DNA of 64,000 nucleotides from Actinomadura barringtoniae (lineage in GTDB: Bacteria > Actinomycetota > Actinomycetes > Streptosporangiales > Streptosporangiaceae): the NCBI RefSeq assembly GCF_017573505.1, contig NZ_JAGEOJ010000010.1:186001-250000 (forward strand), given 5' to 3'. Every line of letters starts with the position of its first letter. The first letter of the stretch is position 1. The notes under the pieces were generated by a model. It made no database searches, had not been told where the DNA came from, and saw nothing but the letters and a program-made list of their open reading frames with translations. Below are positions 34,848 through 44,285 of this stretch, in pieces. The position numbers were made by a program, and so were the translations under genes.

Positions 34848-36305
34848 ATGACTGCAACACTTGAAGCCCAGGTCACGACGCCGGTGAGCGCGGCCGCCCC
34901 GGCGCGCGGGCGCTGGCTCGGACTGTTCGCGATCCTCACCGCGATGCTGATGAACCTGCTCGACTCGAGCATCGTGAACGTGGCGCTCCCGGTGATCCAG
35001 AAGGACATCGGCGGGTCGTACGCCTCGCTGCAGTGGATCGTGGCGAGCTACACGCTGGTCATGGCGGCGGGGCTGCTGATCGGCGGGCGGCTCGGCGACA
35101 TGTTCGGGCGGCGGCGGATGCTGCTGGTCGGGGCGGCCGGGTTCGTGCTGGCCTCGGTGGCCTGCGCGATGGCGTTCTCGCCCGAGACGATGATCGCGGC
35201 GCGGGTGGCGCAGGGCGTGTTCGCGGCGGTCATGATCCCGCAGGGGTTCGGGCTGATCCGTGATCTGTTCCCCGGGCCGGACCAGGCCAAGGCGTGGGGC
35301 GTGGTCGGCCCGGTGATCGGCCTGGCGAGCATTCTCGGCCCGATCGTCGCGGGGCTGTTCATCAAGGCCGACCTGTTCGGCACCGGCTGGCGGATGGTGT
35401 TTCTGATCAACCTGCCGCTCGGCCTGGTGACGGTGCTCGGCGGGCTGAAGGCGCTGCCGAACGGCAAGGGAGACCGGACCGGCGGGCTGGACGTGGTCGG
35501 CGGGATCCTCGCGGCGGCGGGCATGGCGCTGCTGGTCTACCCGTTGGTGCAGGGTCGTGAGCAGGGCTGGCCAGCCTGGATCTTCGCGCTGCTCGGTGCC
35601 TCGGTGGTGGTGCTCGGTGTGTTCGTGATCCAGCAGCTGCGGCGTGCGGGTCAGGGAAAGACCCCGCTGGTGCGGCTGAGCGTCTTCGCGCGGCGGTCCT
35701 ACACCTCGGGCGTGGTGTTCGTGGTCGCGTTCTTCATCGCCATCATCGGCTTCACCCTGGCGCTCGGGTTCATGCTCCAGCTCGGCCTCGGCTACAGCCC
35801 GATCGGCGCGAGCGTCGCGATGTCCTCGCTGGCGATCGGCGCGTTCCTCGGCTCGGCGGGCGGCGCGATGGCGCCGGGGCTCGGGCGCAAGATCCTGCAC
35901 CTCGGGCTGACGATCATGATCGCCGGGATGGCCGGGGTCTACCTGGTCTTCCGCAGCGTCGGCGTGGACCTCGGCGGCTGGCATCTGGCGGCACCGCTGC
36001 TGGTCTTCGGGATCGGGATGGGCATGATCTTCGTCCCGCTGTTCGGGATCATCATGGGCGAGGTCGCCGACGACGAGGTGGGCTCGGCCTCGGCCTCGCT
36101 GGAGTCGATCCAGCAGCTGGCGGCGGCGCTCGGCGTCGCGGTCCTCGGAACGGTCTTCTTCGACCACTTCACCGCGGCGGGCGGCGACGCCCCGCACAAC
36201 GCGCTCGGCGGCGCCGAGCAGGTCACGCTGATCGCGGCCGGGCTGGCCGTGGCGGCGGTCGCGATCGGCTTCTTCCTCCCGAAGAAGGCGCGCGAGATGC
36301 ACTGA
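34848..36305 (+). CDS. MFS drug exporter, DHA2 (14-helix) family
   Basis: 485 residues from ATG 34848, with GGAG 9 nt upstream; an ATG at 34833 lacks a site. Fourteen hydrophobic segments and the family motifs LDSSIVNVALPVIQ (motif D1 region), GGRLGDMFGRRRMLL (motif A) and VGPVIGLASILGPIVAGL (motif C, typical of antiporters) are visible. It should expel hydrophobic compounds using the proton gradient. Two operator-like repeats precede it and a strong hairpin follows. Confidence 0.9.
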   Translation: MTATLEAQVTTPVSAAAPARGRWLGLFAILTAMLMNLLDSSIVNVALPVIQKDIGGSYASLQWIVASYTLVMAAGLLIGGRLGDMFGRRRMLLVGAAGFVLASVACAMAFSPETMIAARVAQGVFAAVMIPQGFGLIRDLFPGPDQAKAWGVVGPVIGLASILGPIVAGLFIKADLFGTGWRMVFLINLPLGLVTVLGGLKALPNGKGDRTGGLDVVGGILAAAGMALLVYPLVQGREQGWPAWIFALLGASVVVLGVFVIQQLRRAGQGKTPLVRLSVFARRSYTSGVVFVVAFFIAIIGFTLALGFMLQLGLGYSPIGASVAMSSLAIGAFLGSAGGAMAPGLGRKILHLGLTIMIAGMAGVYLVFRSVGVDLGGWHLAAPLLVFGIGMGMIFVPLFGIIMGEVADDEVGSASASLESIQQLAAALGVAVLGTVFFDHFTAAGGDAPHNALGGAEQVTLIAAGLAVAAVAIGFFLPKKAREMH

Positions 36306-36316
36306 TCGAACGGTGA

Positions 36317-36348
36317 AAGGCCCCGTCTCCTGGTGGAGGCGGGGCCTT
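36317..36348. terminator. Bidirectional terminator hairpin
   Basis: AAGGCCCCGTCTCC, TGGT, GGAGGCGGGGCCTT: a 14-bp stem with one G-T pair between the convergent MFS and GlxA-type regulator genes. Confidence 0.85.
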
Positions 36349-36350
36349 CG

Positions 36351-37298
36351 TCATTGCTTGAACGTGCGGCGGTAGTCGGTCGGGGTGACGCCCGTCGCGC
36401 GGACGAAGTGGTGCCGCAGGTTGGGTGCGTTCCCCATCCCGGCGCGGCGCGCGATCTGCTCGACGGACAGGTCGGTGCACTCCAGCAGCTCCCGTACGAG
36501 GGCGAGCCGTTGCGTGTGCAGCCACCGCATCGGCGTCATGCCCGTCGTCTCGTGGAAGCGCCGGATGAGCGTACGGGAGCTGAGGCCCGCGTGCCGCGCC
36601 ATGGACGCGATGGTCAGCCGCTCGTCCAGGTGCTGGGACGCCCATTCCAGCAGGTCGTCCTGCCGCTGCGGGATCGGCGCCTCAACGAACTGGGCCTGCC
36701 CGCCCGACCGGTGCGGCGGCGCCACCATGCGCCGCGCCAGCTGGTTGGCGACCCGCGCGCCGTGGTCCTCCCGTACGAGATGCAGGCACAGGTCGAGCCC
36801 GGCGCTGCGGCCCGCGCTGGTCATGATGTCGCCGTCGTCGACGTACAGAACGTCGGCCTCGACCTTCACCGCCGGATGCCACTCGGCCAGGGTGTCGGCG
36901 TACAGCCAGTGCGTGGTGGCCCGCCGCCCGTCCAGCAGCCCCGCCTCCGCCAGCGCGAACGCGCCCGTGCACAGCGACACGATCCGCGACCCGGCCGCGT
37001 GCGCCGCCCGCAGCGCCTGGACCAGCCGCTCGTCGGGCCCCTCGCCCTCCAGCGGGTAGCCGTTGCACAGCGCCGGAACGATCACCGTGTCGGCGCCCTT
37101 CAGCCCGTCGAGACCGTACGGGGTGTCCGGTACGAAGCCGTTCTGCGTCCGCGTCGAGCCCGGATCGGCGGCGCACAGCCGGAAGTCGTACCAGGGGTCG
37201 GCGAGGTCCCTCCGGTCCATCCCGAAGACCTCGCAGGCGATGGAGAGCTCGAAGTCGGGGATGCCGTCGGTCACGGTCACGGCCACGCTGATGCCCAT
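36351..37298 (-). CDS. GlxA-type regulator: DJ-1/PfpI domain plus AraC HTH
   Basis: 315 residues from ATG 37298; no ribosome site is seen. The N-terminal DJ-1/PfpI-like domain (about 1-190) includes the nucleophile-elbow cysteine region IVSLCTGAFALAEAGLLDG and TTHWLYADTLAEWHP. The C-terminal AraC domain has two HTHs: TIASMARHAGLSSRTLIRRF and VEQIARRAGMGNAPNLRHHF. It is divergent from the NIPSNAP-PPOX pair, with about 74 bp between starts, and probably controls it. Such regulators often sense small aldehydes or quaternary amines, but the ligand here is unknown. Confidence 0.9.
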   Translation of the reverse strand: MGISVAVTVTDGIPDFELSIACEVFGMDRRDLADPWYDFRLCAADPGSTRTQNGFVPDTPYGLDGLKGADTVIVPALCNGYPLEGEGPDERLVQALRAAHAAGSRIVSLCTGAFALAEAGLLDGRRATTHWLYADTLAEWHPAVKVEADVLYVDDGDIMTSAGRSAGLDLCLHLVREDHGARVANQLARRMVAPPHRSGGQAQFVEAPIPQRQDDLLEWASQHLDERLTIASMARHAGLSSRTLIRRFHETTGMTPMRWLHTQRLALVRELLECTDLSVEQIARRAGMGNAPNLRHHFVRATGVTPTDYRRTFKQ

Positions 37299-37372
37299 AT
37301 GGCAATTTATCAACGAACATGGGCAGTCTTGCCACTCACGCCCCTGGCCCGCGCCCGGCCATCGTTGTCGGT

Positions 37373-37888
37373 GTGACCCTCACCGTGATCGAACTCCGCC
37401 AGTACACGCTCCATCCCGGGCGCCGGGACGAGCTGATCGACCTGTTCGTCGGGGAGCTGATCGAGCCGCAGGAGAAGGACGGCATGACGATCCTCGGCGT
37501 CTTCCGCGACCTGGACGACCCGGACCGCTTCGTCTGGCTCCGCGGCTTCCCCGACATGCCGAGCCGTGCCCGTTCCCTCGACGCGTTCTACAACGGCCCG
37601 ATCTGGGCCCGGCACGCGAACGCGGCCAACGCCACCATGCTCGACAGCTCCGACGCCCGCCTGCTCCGCCCGGTCGCCGGCGACTTCCCCCAGGCCTACG
37701 AGGGCACGCACTCCATCACGATCAACCAGCCCGGGACGCCCGCCCCCGGAGCCTTGATCACCCTCACCACCCTCGACGCGGCCAACAACTTCCCGCGCCT
37801 CCCGGTCCGCACCGACGAGGGCCCCATCGACGTCTCCCTCTTCAGCACCGACATCCCGGGCGCCCTCCGCCTGTCCTCCGCTCTCTGA
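37373..37888 (+). CDS. NIPSNAP-family protein
   Basis: 171 residues from GTG 37373; the frame is open to 37319 but the domain begins with TVIELRQYTLHPGRRDEL. This ferredoxin-like dimeric alpha/beta barrel fold carries FVWLRGFPDMPSRARSLDAF, typical of bacterial NIPSNAP proteins, whose function is mostly unknown (some act as monooxygenase-like or lipid-binding proteins). It is followed by a PPOX-class protein gene 12 bp downstream, so they form an operon, probably governed by the divergent GlxA-type regulator. Confidence 0.82.
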   Translation: MTLTVIELRQYTLHPGRRDELIDLFVGELIEPQEKDGMTILGVFRDLDDPDRFVWLRGFPDMPSRARSLDAFYNGPIWARHANAANATMLDSSDARLLRPVAGDFPQAYEGTHSITINQPGTPAPGALITLTTLDAANNFPRLPVRTDEGPIDVSLFSTDIPGALRLSSAL

Positions 37889-37900
37889 AAGGCACGACCG

Positions 37901-38329
37901 ATGAAGCTCACCGACCACCTCTCCTCCGCCGACCGCGAGCGCGTCGAGGCCCGCCTCGACCACAACCTGATCGCCTGGCTGACCACGGTCCGCGAGGACG
38001 GCCAGCCGGTCACCGTCCCCGTCTGGTTCCTGATGCGCGACGACGAGACGATCTTGATGTACACCCGCCCCGAGAAGGCCAAGCTGAAGAACCTCGAGGC
38101 CAACCCCAAGGTCAGCATGGTCCTCGACGGCGCCGACCTCGGCCGCAACATGGTCCGCATGGAGGGCACCGTCCAGCGCGCGTTCGACGTCCCGCCCGCC
38201 AACGAGGTCCCGGCCTACACGGCCAAGTACATCGAACGCATGCAGTCCCTCTTCGGCACCCCGGCCGACTTCGCCGACCTTTTCGCGGCAGCCCTCATCG
38301 TCACTCCCACCAGGCTCCGCATCAATTAA
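37901..38329 (+). CDS. PPOX-class F420-dependent oxidoreductase
   Basis: 142 residues with the split-barrel flavin/F420 fold: NLIAWLTTVREDGQPVTVPV, ILMYTRPEKAKLKNLEANPK, and an MEGTVQRAF strand. It resembles the actinobacterial TIGR03618-type proteins that use F420 to reduce varied substrates. It begins 12 bp after the NIPSNAP gene behind GAAAGG and ends before a strong hairpin. Confidence 0.85.
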   Translation: MKLTDHLSSADRERVEARLDHNLIAWLTTVREDGQPVTVPVWFLMRDDETILMYTRPEKAKLKNLEANPKVSMVLDGADLGRNMVRMEGTVQRAFDVPPANEVPAYTAKYIERMQSLFGTPADFADLFAAALIVTPTRLRIN

Positions 38330-38335
38330 CGCGCT

Positions 38336-38365
38336 AGGGCCCCACCTCCGCGGAGGTAGGGCCCT
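38336..38365 (+). terminator. Terminator hairpin
   Basis: AGGGCCCCACCTCC, GC, GGAGGTAGGGCCCT: a 14-bp stem with one internal mismatch, followed by pyrimidine-rich TCATCCCTTCATCCCTTC. Confidence 0.85.
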
Positions 38366-38396
38366 TCATCCCTTCATCCCTTCAGCGCGCAGCGGC

Positions 38397-38786
38397 TCAG
38401 CAGCTGTGAACCCACTTCACCGAGTAGACGACCGCGTCCGAGGGCGACTCGTGCTTGAGGTACTTGCTCTTCCCGCGCTTGATGCAGGTGTGCTTGTACT
38501 TCCAGTCGGGAGCGCTTCCGCCGCCGTAGTGGATGTACTTGTACTTGACGTAAACGGCGTCCAGGTAAGCCTTGTAGCCGTTGTTCTTCATCTTGTTGGC
38601 CGAGTGGTGCTTGGTGGAGCTGACCCAGGTCCGCCAGTCCGGATTGGTGTGCCCTCGGTGGTAGCCGCAGGCGGCGCCCGACGGGCAGTGGAGCGTGGCC
38701 GCCGAGGCGGCCGGCGCAGCGGCGACCAAGGTCCCGGCCGCCAGAGCGGCACCGGCGGCGGTCGCCGCCAGCGATCGGATCTTCAT
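38397..38786 (-). CDS. Small secreted cationic protein
   Basis: 129 residues from ATG 38786, behind GAGGGGAA. A classical signal peptide (RSLAATAAGAALAAGTLVAA, cleavage near ASA-A) leaves a mature protein of about 98 residues rich in Lys, His and Tyr with four cysteines (CPSGAAC near the start, HTC and the terminal HSC), so two disulfides are likely. The CxxxxxC start is reminiscent of actinomycete peptidase-inhibitor I36-type proteins, but similarity is too weak to assign. Perhaps an extracellular inhibitor or antimicrobial; function unknown. Confidence 0.75.
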   Translation of the reverse strand: MKIRSLAATAAGAALAAGTLVAAAPAASAATLHCPSGAACGYHRGHTNPDWRTWVSSTKHHSANKMKNNGYKAYLDAVYVKYKYIHYGGGSAPDWKYKHTCIKRGKSKYLKHESPSDAVVYSVKWVHSC

Positions 38787-38856
38787 AAGGAATTCCCCTC
38801 GTTCAGGAGCAGTCCGAACCGGCATCGTGGATCACATGAAGCGCTCGGACAGGCCC

Positions 38857-38878
38857 CCTTTCGGCCGAGGCTGAAAGG
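38857..38878. promoter_or_regulatory. 22-bp palindrome in a divergent promoter
   Basis: CCTTTCGGCC, GA, GGCTGAAAGG: 10-bp arms with one mismatch, between the divergent secreted-protein and DUF4037 genes. Confidence 0.5.
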
Positions 38879-38891
38879 CGGCTGAGACCCG

Positions 38892-39911
38892 ATGCGCGAT
38901 CCTGGAGGCATGAACCATCAGGGCGCCGGCCTTTCCCGCGCCTTCCACGCCGATGTCGTCGCGCCGCTGCTGAAAGGCATCCGGTACGCGGCGGCGCGGC
39001 TGGGCTCGGGGTCCGACGTCCTCGGCCTGGACGACGCGCTGAGCCGCGACCACGACTGGGGATGCCGCCTGACCGTCCTCACCGACGACCCGGACGCCGT
39101 CCCCGAGATCCTGCGCCGCCTGGAGGGCCTCCCCGACGGCTACGAGGACCATCCCGTCCGCTTCCCGGTCACCTGGGACGACGCGATGACCCACAACGTC
39201 GAGGTGGCCACGGTCGGCGCGTTCGCCGAATCGCGCCTGGGCGTAGACCCGACCGACGGCCTCTCCACCGCGGACTGGCTGGTCCTCACCGGTCAGAGCA
39301 TCCTTGAGGTCACCGCGGGGCCGGTCTTCGCCGACCAGACCAAGACCCTGGCGCCTCTCCGGGGTCAGCTCGCCTGGTACCCGGCTGACCTGGAACGCTA
39401 CGTCGTGGCCTGCGCCTGGCAGCGCATCGCCGAGTACATGCCGATGGTCGGCCGTACCGCCGAACGGGGCGACGAGCTCGGGTCGCGCCTGCTCTCAGCC
39501 CGCCTGGCCGACGACATCGTTCACCTGGCCTTCGTCCTGTGCCGCAGGTGGCCGCCCTATCCCAAGTGGCGCGGAACGGTCTTCGCCCAACTCCCTGTCT
39601 CGCTGCCCGTGGAAACCGTCATGTCCGCCCCCACCTGGCAGGAGCGGGAAGCGGCTTTGGCCGAGGCGGCAGAGGAACTCCTCAACCTCCAACGCGAACG
39701 CCTACCCGCCCCCGACAAGGCCACGATCCCGTTCTTCAACCGCCCCTACCGCACCACGACGAACGAGATCCCAGAGATGCTCCTGGCCGACATCGAGGAC
39801 CCGCACATCAGGTCCCTTCCCCTGATCGGCTCGGTCGAGCAGTGGGCGGACAACGTCAAGGCCCTCACCGACGCCACGCGCCGGGCCTCTCTGCGCATCA
39901 TGTACGGATGA
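38892..39911 (+). CDS. DUF4037 nucleotidyltransferase-like protein
   Basis: 339 residues from ATG 38892; the alternative ATG 38910 has GGAGG only 1 nt away, too close. The N-terminal GSGSDVLGLDDALSRDHDWG has the GS and acidic spacing of the polymerase-beta nucleotidyltransferase fold. The C-terminal half (YVVACAWQRIAEYMPMVGR, ADDIVHLAFVLCRRWPPYPKW) is the helical DUF4037 domain. A nucleotidyl transfer to an unknown small molecule is possible. The SRPBCC gene overlaps its end by ATGA, so the two are translated together. Confidence 0.8.
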   Translation: MRDPGGMNHQGAGLSRAFHADVVAPLLKGIRYAAARLGSGSDVLGLDDALSRDHDWGCRLTVLTDDPDAVPEILRRLEGLPDGYEDHPVRFPVTWDDAMTHNVEVATVGAFAESRLGVDPTDGLSTADWLVLTGQSILEVTAGPVFADQTKTLAPLRGQLAWYPADLERYVVACAWQRIAEYMPMVGRTAERGDELGSRLLSARLADDIVHLAFVLCRRWPPYPKWRGTVFAQLPVSLPVETVMSAPTWQEREAALAEAAEELLNLQRERLPAPDKATIPFFNRPYRTTTNEIPEMLLADIEDPHIRSLPLIGSVEQWADNVKALTDATRRASLRIMYG

Positions 39912-40321
39912 GAGTCCAACTCACGGGTCACGTGAACGTCCCTCAGCCCGCCACCGACTCCCTGCAGCTCTTCACCCCTCGTGGTGAGGAACGCTGGGTG
40001 CCCGGCTGGAAACCCCGCTTCCCCGAGCCCGCCCCCGACGACACGGCCCCGGGCACGGTCTTCGAGACCACCGGCCACGGCGAGACCACGACCTGGGTGG
40101 TCATCGACCGCACCCCCGATCGCGTCTCGTACGCGCGCGTCACCCCAGGCTCGCGAGCCGGAACGGTCACCGTTCAAGCCCGCGACACCACGGTCGAAGT
40201 CACTTACGACCTCACGGCACTGAGCGCGGCGGCCGAGCCTGCGCTTGAAGAATTCGCCGCAGGTTATGGCGACTTCCTCAAGGGCTGGGAGGCCGCGATC
40301 GCCGAAGCCGGGCTCGCCTGA
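39908..40321 (+). CDS. SRPBCC-fold protein
   Basis: 137 residues. The helix-grip segments GEERWVPGWKPRFPEP, TTTWVVIDRTPDRVSYARV and VEVTYDLTALS are typical of START/Bet-v-1-like proteins that bind hydrophobic ligands. The ATG overlaps the DUF4037 stop. Ligand unknown. It ends 4 bp before the stop of the opposing PPOX-type gene. Confidence 0.8.
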   Translation: MRVQLTGHVNVPQPATDSLQLFTPRGEERWVPGWKPRFPEPAPDDTAPGTVFETTGHGETTTWVVIDRTPDRVSYARVTPGSRAGTVTVQARDTTVEVTYDLTALSAAAEPALEEFAAGYGDFLKGWEAAIAEAGLA

Positions 40322-40325
40322 CCGT

Positions 40326-41252
40326 TCAGGCGAACTGGAGCCCCGCGCGGCGGGCTCGGCGCATGGCCACGCGCATGGCGACGCCCATGCCGAGGCGGTA
40401 GATGGTCTTGGAGTTCGGCATGCGGAAGGCGAACTCGGTGTGCGGGGCGTAGTGCACGCGATCGGCGGCGTCGAGCCAGCCGGTGCGGATGCGCTGGCGC
40501 TGGCCTCCCGCGTATTTCTCGAACGCGTGGGAGGTCATGCCGGCGCGGCGGCCGCCCTGGGGGAGGAACGGGGCGTCGATCAGGAGGCCGTCCTGGTCGT
40601 GGCCGTCGACGTGGGCGGGGACGACCATCGGGTAGCCGTCGGCGGTCGTCCAGCCGAGCAGGGTGTCGGGGAAGGCGGCGGCGCGGGCGGCGGACTTGGC
40701 GGCGTCCACGCGGGGGCCGGTGCCGTTGGCGGGTGCCTTCTGGGGCGCGGGGTCGCCGTCCGGGAGCGGTGCGCCGTAGACCTCGGGGGTGCCCTGGCAG
40801 GTGAGGTCGGGCCAGACGACGAAGCGTTCCACCTGGATGTCGATGACGATCCGGATGTAGTAGACGCGCAGCCAGCGGTTCCACAGGTAGCCCTTGGGGC
40901 GCGGGCCGTCGAAGAGGTCCCAGTCGGCGCCGAGGGTGTCGGGGTAGCCGGCCATCGGGGGCGAGAGCGTGGCCTTGCCCTGGGCGAGGACGTATTGGGG
41001 GCTGCCGTTGCGGGCGTGCTTGCGGGTGTGGAACGCGACGGCGACGTGCGGGTCGCGCCTGATGCGTTCCAGCTTCTTCCAGCCGCCGATCGAGCTGTTC
41101 AGGGTGATCGTGCCGGCCTCGCGGTCGCGGATCGCGAAGTTGGTGAGCGGGGCGAGCACCGTGCCGCCCGCGGGGGTGACGGTGGCGAGCATGACGATCT
41201 GGTCGCCGCCGACGATCTCGTCCACCGTTCCGGGCCACTGAGAGATGTCCAT
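40326..41252 (-). CDS. PPOX-type flavin-binding protein with long C-terminal domain
   Basis: 308 residues, starting behind GAAGGAGG. Residues about 1-120 are a pyridoxamine-phosphate-oxidase-like split barrel (IVMLATVTPAGGTVLAPLTN, KKLERIRRDPHVAVAFHTR). The second half (LGWTTADGYPMVVPAHVDGH, AGMTSHAFEKYAGG, RTGWLDA) looks like a second, degenerate split barrel and ends in an Arg-rich tail. The double-barrel design suggests an oxidoreductase or heme/F420-binding protein; the substrate is unknown. A monocistronic gene. Confidence 0.72.
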   Translation of the reverse strand: MDISQWPGTVDEIVGGDQIVMLATVTPAGGTVLAPLTNFAIRDREAGTITLNSSIGGWKKLERIRRDPHVAVAFHTRKHARNGSPQYVLAQGKATLSPPMAGYPDTLGADWDLFDGPRPKGYLWNRWLRVYYIRIVIDIQVERFVVWPDLTCQGTPEVYGAPLPDGDPAPQKAPANGTGPRVDAAKSAARAAAFPDTLLGWTTADGYPMVVPAHVDGHDQDGLLIDAPFLPQGGRRAGMTSHAFEKYAGGQRQRIRTGWLDAADRVHYAPHTEFAFRMPNSKTIYRLGMGVAMRVAMRRARRAGLQFA

Positions 41253-41296
41253 GAGGTCCCTCCTTCGACGCTCTGGAATCTAACAGACGACCTTGT

Positions 41297-42499
41297 CTAT
41301 TTAGAAGAAGCGGTGTCCGGAGTGAGGCACGTCACCGCTGCGGGAGCGGCCGATCGGCGGTGGGCCAGGGCGATGACGGCGGAGATCGCGGCGGCCGCGC
41401 AGGCGAGCGCGAACGAGGCGGTGTAGCCGGAACGGTCGGCCAGCTGGCCGGAGACCGCGGCGCCCGTCGAGGTGCCCAGGATGATGCCGCTGCCCAGGTA
41501 GGCCATGGCCTCGCTCATGCGCTCGGGCGGCGCGGCGCGTTCGGTGAGGCCGAACGTGGTGATGATGTTCGGCGCGAACGTCAGGCCCAGCACACAGACC
41601 GCGACCGTGAGCCCGAGGATGGAATCCACGGCCAGCAGGGGGAGCGTCAGCACGAACTGGGCGGCGGTCACCAGCCGGAGCCGGATCCGCAGCGAACGGG
41701 CGGGAGGCAACGCGGTCATCGCCAGGCCGACGAGCGCGCTCGGCAGGCCCATCAGGCCGTAGATCAGCCCGGCCGAGCCCGCGTGGCCCAGCTTCTCGGT
41801 GAGGTCGGTGACGCCGGTCTGGATCGAGCCGAAGACCGTTCCCTGGAGGAACATCCCAAGGCACAGCAGCACCAGCGGCAACGACAGCACACGCGAACGG
41901 GACTCCTGCTCCGGCCGGGACTCGACCTGCCCGGAGGACGGGTGGAACGCGAAGAGCGTCCCGAAGGAGGCGACCACGGCCGCAGCGGTCAGGAGGCCCG
42001 CGGCCGGGTCGACGGCCGCCGCCAGGATGCCGACGAGCGCCGGACCGGTCACGAAGGAGGTCTCGTCGATGGCTCCGTCGAGTGACAGCGCCGATCCGGT
42101 CAGCGCGGGCCGCCGCCGCGAGGTGAGCGCGATCAGGCGGCTGCGCGCCAGCGGGCCGATCTGCGGTACGGAAAGCCCGGCCAGCAGAGCGAACACAGCC
42201 TGCAGCGGCACCACGTTCGACAGCACCACCGACACGATCATCGCGGCGTTCACCAGCGCTGCGGCGAGCACCACGAAACGCTGCCCGTAACGGTCGGCGC
42301 TCCGTCCGATCAGCGGTCCGCCGACGGCCTGGCCGAGCGCCAGAGCCCCGCCCACCAGGCCCGCGGCCGAGATGCTGCCGCTCCGCTCGTTCACCAGCAG
42401 CAGCGACCCGATCGGGCACATCGCGGCGGGCAGCCGCGCCGCGAACGAGATCAGCGGGAACGCCGGGCCGGTCAGGCCGATGACCTCACGTGCCGCCAT
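41297..42499 (-). CDS. MFS transporter
   Basis: 400 residues from ATG 42499, with GAGGGGG 5 nt upstream; the longer frame to 42703 runs through hairpins and is not used. Twelve hydrophobic segments and the loop GGPLIGRSADRYGQRFVVLA (motif A variant) identify the family. The N-terminal signature FPLISFAARLPAAMCPIGSL is shared with actinomycete sugar- or drug-efflux members of the NarK/YbfB-like group. Substrate unknown. Confidence 0.85.
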   Translation of the reverse strand: MAAREVIGLTGPAFPLISFAARLPAAMCPIGSLLLVNERSGSISAAGLVGGALALGQAVGGPLIGRSADRYGQRFVVLAAALVNAAMIVSVVLSNVVPLQAVFALLAGLSVPQIGPLARSRLIALTSRRRPALTGSALSLDGAIDETSFVTGPALVGILAAAVDPAAGLLTAAAVVASFGTLFAFHPSSGQVESRPEQESRSRVLSLPLVLLCLGMFLQGTVFGSIQTGVTDLTEKLGHAGSAGLIYGLMGLPSALVGLAMTALPPARSLRIRLRLVTAAQFVLTLPLLAVDSILGLTVAVCVLGLTFAPNIITTFGLTERAAPPERMSEAMAYLGSGIILGTSTGAAVSGQLADRSGYTASFALACAAAAISAVIALAHRRSAAPAAVTCLTPDTASSK

Positions 42500-42533
42500 C
42501 ACACCCCCTCGCATTAGCCATGAGAAACGACAG

Positions 42534-42567
42534 ACCGGCCTCACCGTGGGTGGTCGGTGAGGCCGGT
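42534..42567 (-). terminator. Hairpin upstream of the MFS gene
   Basis: ACCGGCCTCACCG, 8-nt loop, CGGTGAGGCCGGT: a perfect 13-bp stem 35 bp before the MFS start, in the 233-bp gap after catalase. May be a second terminator or an attenuator. Confidence 0.65.
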
Positions 42568-42671
42568 CGTACGAGCTTCGGGTGATGGGGTCACCCTGGC
42601 TCGCGCCCGCACGCCCTCGAGTCGTCGGAGGAGGAGGGCGGCGGGTGGTCGGGGCGGCGGGGGGTGCCACC

Positions 42672-42728
42672 CCGGTCACCGCGCGGTCGTGGTCGATCCG
42701 CATTCCGGCACGACCGCGCGGTGACCGG
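42672..42728 (-). terminator. Catalase terminator with 20-bp perfect stem
   Basis: CCGGTCACCGCGCGGTCGTG (42672-42691) pairs perfectly with 42709-42728 across a 17-nt loop, 4 bp past the catalase stop. Confidence 0.85.
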
Positions 42729-42732
42729 TCCG

Positions 42733-44202
42733 TCAGGAGCGCTGCTCCTTGACGGCCGTCTCCACCGCGTGGCCGTACGCGGGGTCGGCGGCGTGGAAGT
42801 GCGCGAGCATGCGCTCCACGATCGCGTCGTCGGACACCTGCGACAGGCCGCCCGCGATGTTGGCCACCAGGCGCGCCTGCTGCGCGGCGTCCATCAGCCG
42901 GTACAGCGCGCCCGCCTGGACGTAGTGGTCGTCGTCGCGGTGCCGCACCGGGGCGTGGTTGCCGGTCTCGCCGGTCACCGCGAGCCCGGTCGCCAGCGGA
43001 CGGCCGGTCTGCACCGGGCCGCCGAAGCTGTCGGGCTCGTAGTTCTTGGCGCGGCCGCCGTTGCCGTCGAAGCGCATCGCGCCGTCACGCCCGTTGTTGC
43101 TCGCGGTCGTGGCGTGCGGGGCGTTCACCGGCAGCTGGGTGTGGTTGATGCCCAGGCGGTAGCGGTGCGCGTCGCCGTAGGCGAACAGCCGGCCCTGGAG
43201 CATCTTGTCCGGGGACGGGCCGATGCCGGGCACGAAGTTGTTCGGCGAGAACGCCGCCTGCTCGACCTCGGCGAAGATGTTCTCGGGGTTGCGGTCCAGC
43301 ACCAGCTTGCCGACCTTGACCAGCGGGTAGTCGGCGTGCGGCCACACCTTGGTGAGGTCGAACGGGTTGAAGCGGTAGTCGGCCGCCTCCTCCACCGGCA
43401 TCAGCTGGACGTACAGCGTCCACGACGGGAACATGCCGCGCTCGATGGCGCGGTGCAGGTCCTGCTGATGGGTGTTGCCGTCCTTGCCCGCCAGCTCCGC
43501 GGCCTCGTCGGAGGTCAGGCAGCGGATGCCCTGGTCGGTCTTGAAGTGGTACTTCACCCAGTACGCGCGGCCCTCGGCGTTGACCCACTGGTAGGTGTGC
43601 GAGCCGAAGCCGTTCATGTGCCGGTACGAGGCGGGGATGCCGCGGTCGCCCATCAGCCAGGTGACCTGGTGCAGCGCCTCGGGGGAGTGGCTCCAGAAGT
43701 CCCAGACGTTGTCGGGCTCCTGCACGCCGGTGAAGCCGTCGCGCTTCTGCGAGTGGATGAAGTCCGGGAACTTCAGCGGGTCCTTGATGAAGAACACCGG
43801 GGTGTTGTTGCCGACGAGGTCGTAGTTGCCCTCTTCGGTGTAGAACTTCAGCGCGAAGCCGCGCGGGTCGCGCACGGCGTCGGCGCCGCCGAGGCTGTCG
43901 GCCACGGTGGAGAAGCGCAGGAACACCTCGGTGCGCTTGCCGACCTCGCTCAGGAAGGCCGCGTGGGTGTAGCCGGTGACGTCGTCGGTCACCTCGAGGT
44001 AGCCGTACGCGCCGGCGCCGCGGGCGTGCACGACGCGCTCCGGGATGCGCTCGCGGTTGAACCGCGCGAGCTTCTCGATCAGCTGCTGGTCCTGGATCAG
44101 GAGCGGGCCGCCGGCCCCCGCGGACGCGCTGTTCTGGTTGTCGGCGACCGGAGCGCCGGACTCGGTCGTCAGCGTCGGTCGGTCATTGGTCCTGCTGGTC
44201 AA
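42733..44202 (-). CDS. katA: Monofunctional heme catalase
   Basis: 489 residues from TTG 44202, supported by GGAGG 7 nt upstream. Small-subunit (clade 3) catalase: the distal His is in [12 protein letters not shown], the distal Asn in [12 protein letters not shown], the proximal Tyr in [14 protein letters not shown], and NADPH-site residues lie in the C-terminal half. It breaks hydrogen peroxide to water and oxygen in the cytosol. Its position next to the uricase/xanthine dehydrogenase region is sensible, because both enzymes produce peroxide or depend on oxygen. A CTCCA-ACTC-TGGAG repeat (44264-44277) in the promoter could bind a peroxide regulator. Confidence 0.93.
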   Translation of the reverse strand: MTSRTNDRPTLTTESGAPVADNQNSASAGAGGPLLIQDQQLIEKLARFNRERIPERVVHARGAGAYGYLEVTDDVTGYTHAAFLSEVGKRTEVFLRFSTVADSLGGADAVRDPRGFALKFYTEEGNYDLVGNNTPVFFIKDPLKFPDFIHSQKRDGFTGVQEPDNVWDFWSHSPEALHQVTWLMGDRGIPASYRHMNGFGSHTYQWVNAEGRAYWVKYHFKTDQGIRCLTSDEAAELAGKDGNTHQQDLHRAIERGMFPSWTLYVQLMPVEEAADYRFNPFDLTKVWPHADYPLVKVGKLVLDRNPENIFAEVEQAAFSPNNFVPGIGPSPDKMLQGRLFAYGDAHRYRLGINHTQLPVNAPHATTASNNGRDGAMRFDGNGGRAKNYEPDSFGGPVQTGRPLATGLAVTGETGNHAPVRHRDDDHYVQAGALYRLMDAAQQARLVANIAGGLSQVSDDAIVERMLAHFHAADPAYGHAVETAVKEQRS

Positions 44203-44285
44203 GACTCACCTCCAAGGTCAGCCGACCGTACGTGGCCGGGACCGGCGGTGGTCAAGCTCACATCTCCAACTCTGGAGGAAGCTCC

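Noticed and set aside
42504-42703. N-terminal extension of the MFS protein
   Set aside because: It would be translated through two strong hairpins and is Pro/Arg-rich; ATG 42499 has a good ribosome site and begins a membrane helix.
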